The notes under the pieces were generated by a model. It saw nothing but the letters and a program-made list of their open reading frames with translations. It was not told the origin of the DNA and searched no databases. A stretch of DNA of 64,000 bases, taken from NCBI GenBank assembly GCA_003153505.1, contig PLZA01000052.1:1-64000 (forward strand), in the 5' to 3' direction. The position numbers and the translations under genes are program-made. Origin of the DNA: Candidatus Dormiibacterota bacterium (lineage in GTDB: Bacteria > Chloroflexota > Dormibacteria > Aeolococcales > Aeolococcaceae). Below, piece after piece: positions 1 through 8,020 of this stretch (within the stretch, counting starts at the first letter, position 1; each line of letters starts with the position of its first letter).

Positions 1-625
1 GCCAGACCTTGACCGCGGCGCCGATCCCGATCAGCCAGGCGGCACGTCGCGGGTGCTTTGCCAGACCCGCTACCGCGAGGAGCAGGCAGAGCGCCGGGAT
101 GCTGTCGAACTGGCCGTGCAGGGTCGGCACCGCGATCGCGATCGGGTTCAACGCGTAGAGCCACGCGCTGCGCCACCGCCACCGCCCCCGAATCAGGAGC
201 GCGAGCGTCGGTGCGATGGCCGCGTCCACGATCCAGAAGGGCGCGCGCACCAGGGCGGCGAAGAGGTGGGGGCTGCCGCTTGGCACCGCGGTCGCGGCCA
301 GCGACCACCACCAGTAGATGACCGGCGGGTAGTTGGCGAGCGATGGGAGCCGTTGCGCAAACACGTCGCCGCCGTGACGGAGCTCGTCGCCCAGCTTGCG
401 ATAGGCAAAGAAGATGTCATACGTGCCGCCGTCGAAGAGCAGCGACACAGCGGCTCGCACGCACAGGGCGACGAGCGTGACTGCCAGCAGCCGCAGCACG
501 AGACGTCCGGCTCCGGCATCCGGCGGAGCCGGCGCGAACGCGATCGCGATGCCGGCGAGCCCTGCGCCGGCGAGCAACACCCACGCGAACAGGGTGGCCG
601 TGCCCGCCGCTAGACCGATGGTCAT
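1..625 (-). CDS. GT-C type membrane glycosyltransferase, C-terminus cut off by window edge
   Basis: The ORF track misses this gene because it runs off the left edge. On the minus strand an open frame begins at ATG 625 (MTIGLAAGTATLF) and reads to base 1 without a stop, giving about 208 residues. It has hydrophobic segments at the N-terminus (LFAWVLLAGAGLAGIAIAF) and near residue 45 (LLAVTLVALCVRAAVSLLF). A PPVIYWWW segment follows, and then HGQFDSIPALCLLLA. The last resembles the GQFDS-type loop of GT-C mannosyltransferase/ALG6-like and DUF2029 families, which transfer sugars from polyprenyl-phosphate donors outside the membrane. The family is inferred from this motif and the membrane topology; substrate is unknown. 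It lies 48 nt downstream of the HtpX-like gene on the same strand and may be cotranscribed. Confidence 0.7.
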   Translation of the reverse strand, partial: MTIGLAAGTATLFAWVLLAGAGLAGIAIAFAPAPPDAGAGRLVLRLLAVTLVALCVRAAVSLLFDGGTYDIFFAYRKLGDELRHGGDVFAQRLPSLANYPPVIYWWWSLAATAVPSGSPHLFAALVRAPFWIVDAAIAPTLALLIRGRWRWRSAWLYALNPIAIAVPTLHGQFDSIPALCLLLAVAGLAKHPRRAAWLIGIGAAVKVW

Positions 626-673
626 CTTCGAGGGGTCAGCCTAGCGCCGCTACCCCCGGTGCGGACGCCGCGG

Positions 674-1594
674 TTAGGTCTGCTGCACCTGCAGCATCGC
701 CTGGAGCGCGGCGATGCGCTGCTCGATCGGAGGATGCGTGTCGAAGAGGTGGTGGGTGAATCCACCGTGATGCTGCAGCGGATCGTCGATGCACATCGCC
801 GCAGTGGCGTGGGTCATCTTCACGAAGGGCTTGTCATTTGCCTGCAGCTTCTGGAGCGCATGCAGCAACCCCGTGGGATTGCGAGTGAGCTCGACACTGC
901 TCGCGTCGGCGAGCGACTCGCGGGAGCGTGACAGCGCGAATTGCATGAGCGGGCCGACGATCACCGCGACGACCGAGAGCAGCGCCGCGGCGGCGATGAG
1001 GAGGATGATCAGATAGCCGCCGTCGCGGTTGTTGCCGCCGCGAGTGAAGAACAGCGAGCGCCACAACAGGCTCGCGACCAGTCCGATGAGTGCGACCGAC
1101 GTCGCGACGATCAGGACAAGGCGGACGTCGTAGTTGCGAATGTGGCTCATCTCATGCGCGACCACGCCTTCCAACTCCTCACGATTCATGATGGCGAGCA
1201 GCCCGGTGGTGCACGTGATCGCCGCTTTCTGCGGGCTCGTACCCGTGGCGAAGGCATTCGGCGACCGGTCGTTGATGATGTAGACCTTCGGCATCGGCAG
1301 CCCGGCGCCGATCGCCAGCGTGGAGACGACGTCGTAGAGCACCGGCGCTTGCTGCTGTGTCACCGGCTGCGCACCCGAGACTGCCAGCACCGTTGCCTGA
1401 CCGAGGGTCAGTGACCAGAGCACCACGAGGAGCGCCAGGATCGCGGCGATGACGATGCCCGAGATGCCGCCGCTGACGCCCGAAGCGATATAGCCGATCA
1501 CATAGCCGATCGCGGCCCAAATGATGAAGAAGGCCGTGACCACGACCACGCTCTTGCGCTTGTTGCGAGCAATCTGGTGATACATCGCCTTCAC
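674..1594 (-). CDS. htpX: M48 family membrane zinc metalloprotease, HtpX-like
   Basis: Protein of 306 aa, near the usual HtpX length (about 285-300). Two N-terminal membrane segments are visible (VVVVTAFFIIWAAIGYVIGYI and GIVIAAILALLVVLWSLTL). The zinc motif HEMSH (HExxH) sits in VVAHEMSHIRNYD, and NAFATG, typical of the family, lies before it. A hydrophobic pair follows, then SRESLADASSVELTRNP, whose glutamate would be the third zinc ligand. HtpX proteases sit in the cytoplasmic membrane and degrade misfolded membrane proteins. The start is GTG 1594; ATG 1585 (MYHQIARNKRK) is an alternative. The gene is 46 nt downstream of thrC and may be read from it. Confidence 0.9.
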   Translation of the reverse strand: MKAMYHQIARNKRKSVVVVTAFFIIWAAIGYVIGYIASGVSGGISGIVIAAILALLVVLWSLTLGQATVLAVSGAQPVTQQQAPVLYDVVSTLAIGAGLPMPKVYIINDRSPNAFATGTSPQKAAITCTTGLLAIMNREELEGVVAHEMSHIRNYDVRLVLIVATSVALIGLVASLLWRSLFFTRGGNNRDGGYLIILLIAAAALLSVVAVIVGPLMQFALSRSRESLADASSVELTRNPTGLLHALQKLQANDKPFVKMTHATAAMCIDDPLQHHGGFTHHLFDTHPPIEQRIAALQAMLQVQQT

Positions 1595-1640
1595 TATGCC
1601 ACGGCAGAAGGCGGGGGAAACCGCGGTCCAGTGCGCGGAA

Positions 1641-2927
1641 TCAGATCAGGTCGGCGTAGCGCTCCCTCACGGCTCGCAGGGATGCGGGCACCGGTGTCAG
1701 CGCTTCAGCGCGTGCTGCAACGCAATCGGCGGTCTTGAGGCCGGCGCCGGTGATGTACGCCACGACCGTCTCGTCGCCCTCCCAGCGGCCCGCCCGCGCG
1801 AGGTTTCGGAGCACCGCGACGGTGACCCCACCCGCGGTCTCGGCGAAGATGCCCTCGCTCGCCGCCAGCAGCTCGATGCCCTCGACAAGCTCGTCCTCGG
1901 TGACACTGGCGACGACCCCGCCGGTCTCGCGAGCGATGCGCAGGACGTCGGCGCCGTCGGACGGGTTGCCGATCGCGATCGAGCGGGCAATCGTGGCCGG
2001 CCGCACCGGTACCACCGCCGTCTCGCCGCCGGCGAAGGCTGTCGCGACCGGTGAGCACCCGAGCGCCTGCGCGCCGGTGAGACGGGGCAGCCGCGATCCG
2101 CGTTCAACGAGTCCGAGATCGATCAACTCGCCCGCCGCCTTCCGATGCTTGACGAACTGGCACCCGGACGCCACCGGCACGATGATCTCATCGGGGAGGC
2201 GCCACCCGAGCTGTTCCGTGGTCTCGAAGGTGAGCGTCTTGCTGCCCTCGCTGTAGTAGGGGCGCAGGTTGAGGTTGCAGAAACCCCAGTCGACGCAATC
2301 CGCAAGTTCGGTGCACAGACGGTTGACGTCGTCGTAGCTCCCGTCGACGGCGATGATGGTGGGCCGGAAGATCGAGGTGCCGATCATCTTCGCCGGCTCG
2401 AGGTCGCTGGGGACGACGACCACAGCGCGCAGCCCGGCATGGGCCGCGTATGCAGCCACCGAGTTCGCGAGGTTGCCCGTGCTGGCGCAGGCGATGGTGG
2501 TGAGGCCGTGCTCGCGCGCCCATGTCGCGGCGACGCTCACCACGCGATCCTTGAAGGAGCCGGTCGGGTTCTGCGTGTCGTTCTTGAGATACAGGTTGCG
2601 CAGACCCAGCTCTGCGCCGAGGTTGCGCGCGTGGATCAGGGGCGTGAAACCCTCGCCGAGGGAGATCGGTTCGGTCTCCTCGAGATCGACCGGGAGGAGG
2701 TCGTGATAGCGCCAGATGCTCGGCGGTCCGGCGGCGATGCTCTCACGCGAGATGCGGCGAGCAACCTCCTCGTAGTCGTAGCGCACCTCGAGCGGCCCGA
2801 AGCACCGCTCGCAGATGTTCGTCGCCTCGACGGGGGTCTCGTGGCCGCAGGCGCGACACACGAGGCAGCTGACGTGCGCACCCGACGGAGCGCGTCCGTA
2901 GCGTTCGAGCAGACTGATGGTGGACAT
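1641..2927 (-). CDS. thrC: Threonine synthase
   Basis: Protein of 428 aa, fold type II PLP enzyme. It converts O-phospho-L-homoserine to L-threonine. The N-terminus carries a Cys-rich segment (CLVCRACGHE then CERCFGPLEV), a zinc-ribbon-like extension seen in many ThrC proteins. The PLP lysine lies in NPTGSFKDRVV, and ACASTGNLANSVAAYAA gives the phosphate-binding region. The ATG follows directly after a T7 tract. Its Shine-Dalgarno GGGAGG is inside the 3' arm of a terminator-like hairpin, so this start seems controlled by leader structure (see the leader feature). thrA/thrB are not nearby. The helicase ends 190 nt upstream. Confidence 0.95.
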   Translation of the reverse strand: MSTISLLERYGRAPSGAHVSCLVCRACGHETPVEATNICERCFGPLEVRYDYEEVARRISRESIAAGPPSIWRYHDLLPVDLEETEPISLGEGFTPLIHARNLGAELGLRNLYLKNDTQNPTGSFKDRVVSVAATWAREHGLTTIACASTGNLANSVAAYAAHAGLRAVVVVPSDLEPAKMIGTSIFRPTIIAVDGSYDDVNRLCTELADCVDWGFCNLNLRPYYSEGSKTLTFETTEQLGWRLPDEIIVPVASGCQFVKHRKAAGELIDLGLVERGSRLPRLTGAQALGCSPVATAFAGGETAVVPVRPATIARSIAIGNPSDGADVLRIARETGGVVASVTEDELVEGIELLAASEGIFAETAGGVTVAVLRNLARAGRWEGDETVVAYITGAGLKTADCVAARAEALTPVPASLRAVRERYADLI

Positions 2928-2959
2928 AAAAAAACCTCCCGGGCTTGTGGTCCGGGAGG
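2928..2959 (-). terminator. Intrinsic terminator abutting the thrC start codon
   Basis: Minus-strand stem CCTCCCGG / CCGGGAGG, 8 bp, with a 9-nt loop and seven T residues directly before the thrC ATG. The 3' arm supplies the only good Shine-Dalgarno (GGGAGG, 7 nt from the ATG). Folding would therefore stop transcription or hide the ribosome site. It could also be the simple terminator of the upstream helicase gene, but its contact with the start codon argues for regulation of thrC. Confidence 0.8.
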
Positions 2960-3095
2960 CTTCCCAACGTGGGCGCGTGTGCCCCTACGTCCGGAAACCT
3001 CCGCGGGGCATGATCATGGTTGCGAGCACGACTCTTGGTGTCAGCACAGTGCGGGCATGCTAACACGGACACCGCGCACGGTCGCAACTCGCATC
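2928..3095 (-). promoter_or_regulatory. Structured thrC leader RNA (attenuator or riboswitch candidate)
   Basis: Read 5' to 3' on the minus strand, the leader can form: an outer helix GTTGCGA (3088-3082) with TCGCAAC (3025-3019); inside it a 9-bp helix GTGTTAGCA (3066-3058) with TGCTGACAC (3046-3038); a 10-bp helix GGAGGTTTCC (3002-2993) with GGAAGCCTCC (2964-2955); and a terminator whose 5' arm reuses 2959-2952. The last two helices share bases 2955-2959 and so exclude each other, the layout of an antiterminator/terminator switch. No T-box UGGN signature and no run of Thr/Ile codons in a short ORF was seen. The ligand is unknown; threonine or a related metabolite is inference. Confidence 0.6.
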
Positions 3096-3117
3096 GGTGA
3101 CGGCTTGTCGCCAACGC

Positions 3118-5430
3118 TCAGATGCGGCGGATGAGATCGCGTTCGACGCGCTCGCGCGTGAGCGCGACAAGCGGGTGGAGGGTGTGGCCGCGCAGCGCCT
3201 GCTCCATCTGCCGGAGCAGGGAGTACAGGCTCTTCACCGCCTTGACGACGTCACCGGTATCAGCGCCGGGCGGAGGCTCGATGTCGGCAAGCGGCACGCC
3301 CGACGCCCACTCGTAGGCGGGGCGGATCTGCTCCAGTGACAGAGGCGGCATCGTCTCGAGCCCGTGCTCACGCTCGAGCTCGACGAAGCGCCGCATCGCA
3401 GTCCGCAGGCGGCGATGCCGTTCCTCGATGCGCGGCGTCGGGAAGTGGCGGCGGGACGGCTGGGGGCGCTCTCGGCCGCGGTCTTCGGCGACGAGGCTCA
3501 CCAGCGTCGCTGCGAGCTCCTCGGGTTTCAGGCCGTCCAGCACCCCGGACGCGATCGCGTCGGCCACCAGCAGCGAGCTCTCCCCATACAGGGAACCGGC
3601 GAGGCGTCCCAGGTCGGTGGGCTCGTCGCCGTCGAGAAAGCCCGCGGCCCGCAACACCGCACGGTGGGCGCGGAACTCGCGACGGAAGCGATGCTGCGAA
3701 CGCTCGAGCTCCTCTTCGGCCCCGGCGAGTGTGGTCTCGATATCGGCGATGCGATGGTGGTGAGCACGGTGCTCGCCGAAGTACGGGCAATGACGGCACG
3801 GCGATTCGTTGAGCCGGTCCTGAAGCGATCGCGTGGTCCGCCGCAGCGCCTCGTAGCGCTGTCCGGGATCGGAGCCTGCCTTGCCGTAGCGGCCCCTGCG
3901 GGCGTCGGTCCAGTGCCCACGGCGGACCCGGCGCAGCGCGAGCTGTGCCTCGCCGAGCTGCGTGGTGGTGGTGAGGAATGAGCTCAGGGTCCGCTCGGTG
4001 CAGGGAATCCGAGGATGCTGAAAGCGCCGTAGCCGGAGATCGTGCAACTCGGCTTCGAGATTGGCCTTGCGATGCTCCCACCGTGCGGAACGCTCCACAG
4101 CCTGGTACTGGCCGAACGAGCTGTCGAGGAGGAGCTCCGCCGCCTCCGCGGACCGGGTCCGGAGCAGGTTGAGCACCATCGTGTATGTGGGGGAGAACTT
4201 GGAGTCGACGGCGAACTCTCCCGAGATGGCGGCATCGTAGATGTCGCGCAGGTCGACGTCACTCTCCTTGAGGATCACGCCGTGCCCGACTGTGTCGATG
4301 CCGCGCCGCCCGGCGCGACCCATGAGCTGGGTCAGCTCACCGCTGGTGAGCGACGCGAAGCTCACGCCGTCGAATTTCGTGAAGCTCGAGATCACACAGG
4401 AGCGTGCCGGCATGTTGAGCCCGAGTGACAATGTCTCGGTGGCGAACACCACCTTGATCAGCCCCTGCTGAAAGAGCCGCTCGACTGTCTCCTTCGCATA
4501 GGGGAGAAGACCGGCGTGATGCATCGCGAGGCCGCGGCGCAGCAGGCGCCGGTCGAGCTCGAGCAGCACGCACTGGCGCTCGTCGGCATCGCTCAACGCC
4601 GCCATGCGTTCAGTGACCGCGACGTCGATGCGCTCCTTCTCATCGTCGGTGGTGAGGTCGATGCCGTGCACGCCACAGCGCTGGAGCGCTTCGCGGCATC
4701 CTCTGCGCGAGAAGATGAAGTAGATCGCCGGCAGCATCGAGCGCTTGCGGAGCACGTCGATCACCTGGAGCATGTCGTTGTCGGGCGCGCGCCGCGCCTC
4801 GCGAAACCTCGGTTGCTGCACAGCGTCTGCCTGGGCCAGCTCCAGGGTGCCGCGCGCGGCGTTGCCGGCCTTGTCGAAGAGGGGATGCAGCGTGTTGTCG
4901 ATGCTCAGCCACATCTCGAGCGCCACCGGGCGTTCGGTGCGCGTGACCGTCTCGATGGTCCCGCGCAGGCCGGACATCCAGGCCGCCACCTCGCCGACGT
5001 TGCTGATGGTCGCGGACAGACCGATCAGCCGGATGTGGTGTGGCGCCTCGATGATCAGCTCTTCCCACACGGTACCGCGTGGGTAGTCGTCGATGTAGTG
5101 GACCTCATCGAGCACGACGTCGCCGACGCGATCGACCCGCGCCGGCTCGTCGTAGAGCACGTTGCGCAGGATCTCTGTTGTCATCACCAGGATCGGTGCT
5201 CCGTCGTTGAGCGTGTGCTCACCGGTGATCAGTCCGATCCGGTGCTCGCCGAATCGCTCGCACAGGTCGTGGAACTTCTGGTTGCTCAGTGCTTTCAGCG
5301 GTGTCGTGTAGACGACATCGGCCGCGTCGGTCAGCGGCCGTCGCAGTGCAGCCGGGGCGTCGAGACGGCGCCAGATCACGTAGTCGGCCACGACGGTCTT
5401 GCCACTCGATGTGGGCGCACTCACCAGCAC
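3118..5430 (-). CDS. Ski2-like DEVH-box RNA helicase (HelY/Mtr4 type)
   Basis: Superfamily 2 helicase. Motifs in order: Walker A APTSSGKT, DEVHYID (DEVH box), LSATISN (motif III), FATETLSLGLNMPA (motif V) and QLMGRAGRRGID (motif VI). The C-terminal part resembles the DSHCT domain of Ski2/Mtr4/HelY proteins. These enzymes unwind RNA in an ATP-dependent way; the bacterial role is poorly known. Coordinates give the form with the first canonical start (GTG 5430). Recognisable homology continues upstream in frame to about 5510 (LPFVLDEFQREAI, the usual Q-motif region). No ATG, GTG or TTG lies there before an in-frame TGA at 5551-5553. The true start is therefore non-canonical or the sequence carries an error. 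DUF503 lies directly upstream. Confidence 0.88.
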   Translation of the reverse strand: MLVSAPTSSGKTVVADYVIWRRLDAPAALRRPLTDAADVVYTTPLKALSNQKFHDLCERFGEHRIGLITGEHTLNDGAPILVMTTEILRNVLYDEPARVDRVGDVVLDEVHYIDDYPRGTVWEELIIEAPHHIRLIGLSATISNVGEVAAWMSGLRGTIETVTRTERPVALEMWLSIDNTLHPLFDKAGNAARGTLELAQADAVQQPRFREARRAPDNDMLQVIDVLRKRSMLPAIYFIFSRRGCREALQRCGVHGIDLTTDDEKERIDVAVTERMAALSDADERQCVLLELDRRLLRRGLAMHHAGLLPYAKETVERLFQQGLIKVVFATETLSLGLNMPARSCVISSFTKFDGVSFASLTSGELTQLMGRAGRRGIDTVGHGVILKESDVDLRDIYDAAISGEFAVDSKFSPTYTMVLNLLRTRSAEAAELLLDSSFGQYQAVERSARWEHRKANLEAELHDLRLRRFQHPRIPCTERTLSSFLTTTTQLGEAQLALRRVRRGHWTDARRGRYGKAGSDPGQRYEALRRTTRSLQDRLNESPCRHCPYFGEHRAHHHRIADIETTLAGAEEELERSQHRFRREFRAHRAVLRAAGFLDGDEPTDLGRLAGSLYGESSLLVADAIASGVLDGLKPEELAATLVSLVAEDRGRERPQPSRRHFPTPRIEERHRRLRTAMRRFVELEREHGLETMPPLSLEQIRPAYEWASGVPLADIEPPPGADTGDVVKAVKSLYSLLRQMEQALRGHTLHPLVALTRERVERDLIRRI

Positions 5431-5539
5431 GCCGCGTGAGTGCTCGAGCTTGATGATTGCCTCGCGCTGAAACTCATCCAGTACGAACGGCAGCGTCGCC
5501 TGGTATGCCTCGATGAGATCCCGCGTCGGCGGGGCCTGC

Positions 5540-5827
5540 TCAGACGTGGATCAGCTCGAAATGCGAGCCGAGGACGAGCGCCTCGCCGTGGTCGTCGACG
5601 AAGCGCAGGACCTTCTGGCACATCTCGTCGGCGTGACGGCTGTCCGAGCTCACGCACGCCACGCCGATCACCGCGGACTGCCAGAGATCCTGATCCGCGA
5701 CCTCGGCCACGGCCACGTTGAACGTGTTGCGGAGCTTGGCGGTGAGCGACCGAACCACCTGGCGCTTGTCCTTGAGGGATTCGCTGTCCGGCACCTGGAG
5801 GGTGACCATCAGCGTGCCGATGACCAA
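5540..5827 (-). CDS. DUF503 (YlxP-like) small protein
   Basis: Protein of 95 aa, matching the DUF503 family in length and in its core: an N-terminal strand (VIGTLMVTLQV), the conserved SLKDKRQVVRSL stretch, FNVAVAEV, and a closing strand with a hydrophobic pattern. In Bacillus the homologue YlxP lies in the infB-rbfA region and is thought to act in ribosome or RNA biology; the exact role is not established. Here it lies just upstream of an RNA helicase, which fits an RNA-related role by inference. The start is TTG 5827. Its TGA lies about 20 nt before the helicase Q-motif region, so translational coupling is likely. Confidence 0.85.
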   Translation of the reverse strand: MVIGTLMVTLQVPDSESLKDKRQVVRSLTAKLRNTFNVAVAEVADQDLWQSAVIGVACVSSDSRHADEMCQKVLRFVDDHGEALVLGSHFELIHV

Positions 5828-5860
5828 CGGTACCCCGCTAGCCCTGTGGCCCCGAGGTCA

Positions 5861-6154
5861 TCACAGGGCGTCGAGCAGTTTCTGGCGGAGGACCTCCAGC
5901 TTTTCGAAGTCGTCGACGGACGGTCGGGTCGGCGGCTTGCTCGGGAACTTGAGGTGCTGGACCGCTTCCGAAAGGATGCGCAGCTCGTCGTCGGTCAGCC
6001 GGACGGAGCGCATATGCGGCGCCGGCGCGGTCGGGACCGGGTGGACGGCATCGTCGTTGACGCCGGGCGACAGCGGCGCGTCGAGCTGTTCGGGCTCGGC
6101 GGACCGGAAGAGCTCGTCGCTGCCGCGCAGCTGGGCGCGGCGAAATCCGCGCAT
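5861..6154 (-). CDS. 97-aa hypothetical protein translationally coupled to parA
   Basis: The start ATG (6154-6152) overlaps the parA stop as TGATG, so translation is very likely coupled. The track shows it as the tail of a longer shadow ORF (5861..6544). The N-terminal half is variable and rich in Pro and charged residues. The C-terminal half (LTDDELRILSEAVQHLKFP, then SVDDFEKLEVLRQKLLDAL) is predicted amphipathic helix. No catalytic motif or ParB-like HTH is visible. It could be an adaptor or partner of the ParA ATPase, but this rests only on gene position. I do not recognise the family. Confidence 0.6.
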   Translation of the reverse strand: MRGFRRAQLRGSDELFRSAEPEQLDAPLSPGVNDDAVHPVPTAPAPHMRSVRLTDDELRILSEAVQHLKFPSKPPTRPSVDDFEKLEVLRQKLLDAL

Positions 6155-6996
6155 CACCCTCGGGCCGCGCGCACCCGCTCGCGTGGACGTTCCGCGCTCC
6201 CGGAGACCTCGATGGCGTCGCCATCGCCGCGATCCTGGGCGATGACGGCTTTGGCGAGAGCCCGGTAGGAGCGTGCCCCAGGCGAGTTCGGGGCGTACTC
6301 GAGGATCGACTGGCCTGCCAGAGGCGTCTCGGCAAACCTGATCGAGGAGTCGACGGTGATCGGGAACACCAGGTCGGGATACGCGCTCTTGACGAGGTCG
6401 AGCACCTCCTGGCTGTGCAGGGTGCGCGACTTGTACAACGTCGGCAGGATGCCCGCCACGCGGAGATGGCTGTTCAGCTTCGCGCGCACACGGTCGATGG
6501 TGCGCTGCAACTGCTGCATCCCTTTCATGCCGAAGTACTCGCACTGCAGGGGGATGATCACGTCGGTCGACGCGACCAGCGCGTTGATGCAGAGCAGGCC
6601 GAGCGACGGCGGACAGTCGATGACGACGTAGTCATAGCGACCGTCGATCGGCTCGAGCTTCTCCTTGAGGATCGACTCGCGGCCGAACTCGGTGACCAGC
6701 TGGAGCTCGGCCCCGCTGAGATCGATGTTGGCCGGGATGAAATCGAGGCCCATGCCTTCCGAGGTCAGGAGCACGTCGGCGACAGTGACGCGATGGTCGG
6801 TGAGGAGGTCGTAGATCGTCCGCTCCAGCTCGTCAGGCCGCCGGCACCCCATGTTGATGGTCAGATGACCCTGGGGATCGAGATCGACCGCCAGGACCTT
6901 GGGACCGGCCTCGGCGATGGCGGCCGCCAGGTTCACAGCGGTTGTGGTCTTGCCCACACCGCCCTTCTGGTTCGCGACCGAAATGATCCGCGTCAT
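6154..6996 (-). CDS. parA: ParA/Soj-family Walker ATPase
   Basis: Protein of 280 aa from ATG 6996 (MTRIISVANQKGG). The track start at TTG 7023 is less likely. The deviant Walker A KGGVGKTT is near residue 10. Walker A' DLDPQGH and Walker B YVVIDCPPSLGLLCINAL are present. These ATPases form nucleotide-dependent dimers on DNA and move chromosomes, plasmids or protein cargo. No parB or parS-like site was found beside it. Instead it is followed, with a 1-nt overlap, by an unknown 97-aa ORF. It could be an orphan ParA that positions something other than the chromosome. Closest role: chromosome or cargo partitioning. Confidence 0.92.
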   Translation of the reverse strand: MTRIISVANQKGGVGKTTTAVNLAAAIAEAGPKVLAVDLDPQGHLTINMGCRRPDELERTIYDLLTDHRVTVADVLLTSEGMGLDFIPANIDLSGAELQLVTEFGRESILKEKLEPIDGRYDYVVIDCPPSLGLLCINALVASTDVIIPLQCEYFGMKGMQQLQRTIDRVRAKLNSHLRVAGILPTLYKSRTLHSQEVLDLVKSAYPDLVFPITVDSSIRFAETPLAGQSILEYAPNSPGARSYRALAKAVIAQDRGDGDAIEVSGSAERPRERVRAARG

Positions 6997-7052
6997 GACT
7001 GGCGCGGTGTCAAGAGATCGCAAAGGGAACGGGCGCGCCTCACTGAGCAGGT

Positions 7053-7058
7053 ATCATA
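7053..7058 (-). promoter_or_regulatory. Possible -10 element of parA
   Basis: Minus-strand TATGAT (5 of 6 match to TATAAT) lies about 57 nt upstream of the parA ATG. No good -35 hexamer is seen at 17 bp. On the plus strand the same spot reads TATCAT, so it could also serve the divergent TPR gene. Confidence 0.35.
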
Positions 7059-7144
7059 GCGAACCCGATTGCCTCTCTCGGCCGTGGGTCGGGAGCAAGT
7101 GCACTTGCAGCGGTCATTGACCCTTGAATCCGGGGTGGTGTTTG

Positions 7145-8020
7145 GTGTCTGAAGAACGTGTGAAGCCTCGCAGCCTGTTCGTTGACGAGGCTATCGCGCT
7201 TGCGCTCGAGAGCCGCTGGGCGGAGGCGCTTGCTGTCAATCAGGCGCTGGTCGAGCGCCACGGCGCCGAAGAGGACACGCTCAATCGCATCGGCAAGGCG
7301 CTGACCGAGCTTGGCCAGCGCGAGGAGGCGCTCGCGTCGTATTCGGCGTCCCTCCAGCTCAATCCGTTGAACCTGATCGCCCAGAAGAACGTGCGCAAGC
7401 TCACCGCCATGCTGGAGAGCAAGAGCACGGCCGCCGGCCTGGCGGCCGCAATCGACGTCGAGCTGTTCACCGAGGAGCCCGGCAAGAGCGCCATCACGGT
7501 CCTGAGCGCACCCTCGAAGTCGGCGACGGTCGCGATCGCCCCCGGGGACGTCGTCGAGCTCTACCGGGAAGGGTCGACGCTCCGGGCGCAGACGTCGCGA
7601 GGCGTGTCGCTTGGCGAGGTGGACACCAAGATCGCCCGGCGGCTGATCCCGCTGATGGAGACGGGCAACCGGTACTCGGCAGCCGTCGCCCGGCTCGAGG
7701 ACGAGCGGGTCGAGATCATCCTCCGTGAGACCTATCAGGCCTCCGAGAACGCCCGGAAGTCGTCGTTCCCGCTCGCCAAGGGTGGCCGTCGTGAGGAATT
7801 CCGCCCCTACGCCAAGGAGTCGCTCCTGTCATCTCGTGAGATCGACTCCACCCCGCTGGACGATGACGGCGAGGAGGTGGTCGGCCGGCCTATTGCAGAC
7901 AACGCCGAGGACGACCTCGGGGAGCTGGGGATGAGCACGTTCCAGTCCGACGCCGAGGAGGCGCCACCCGGAGCCGACACCGAGGATGACGATGACTCGC
8001 GCCCCGAGGACGAGTACTAG
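7145..8020 (+). CDS. TPR-repeat protein with acidic C-terminal tail
   Basis: Protein of 291 aa from GTG 7145 (VSEERVKPRSLF), preceded by a GGGGTGG ribosome site; the TTG 7124 start in the track is less likely. Residues 12-85 form two tetratricopeptide-like helix pairs (AIALALESRWAEALAVNQAL, then IGKALTELGQREEALASYSASLQLNP). The middle part has strands (SKSATVAIAPGDVVELYREG) and the last 60 residues are very acidic and probably disordered. TPRs mediate protein contacts; no enzyme motif is seen. The gene is divergent from parA and its end overlaps the GH15 gene by 35 nt. Function unknown. Confidence 0.75.
   Translation: MSEERVKPRSLFVDEAIALALESRWAEALAVNQALVERHGAEEDTLNRIGKALTELGQREEALASYSASLQLNPLNLIAQKNVRKLTAMLESKSTAAGLAAAIDVELFTEEPGKSAITVLSAPSKSATVAIAPGDVVELYREGSTLRAQTSRGVSLGEVDTKIARRLIPLMETGNRYSAAVARLEDERVEIILRETYQASENARKSSFPLAKGGRREEFRPYAKESLLSSREIDSTPLDDDGEEVVGRPIADNAEDDLGELGMSTFQSDAEEAPPGADTEDDDDSRPEDEY

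Noticed and set aside
53-613. Plus-strand 186-aa ORF at the left edge
   Set aside because: Shadow of the minus-strand membrane glycosyltransferase; its translation is Arg-rich and low in structure.
3000-3066. Short leader ORFs upstream of thrC (for example MPALC or MIMPRGGFRT)
   Set aside because: No ribosome site and no run of Thr or Ile codons, so ribosome-mediated attenuation is not supported.
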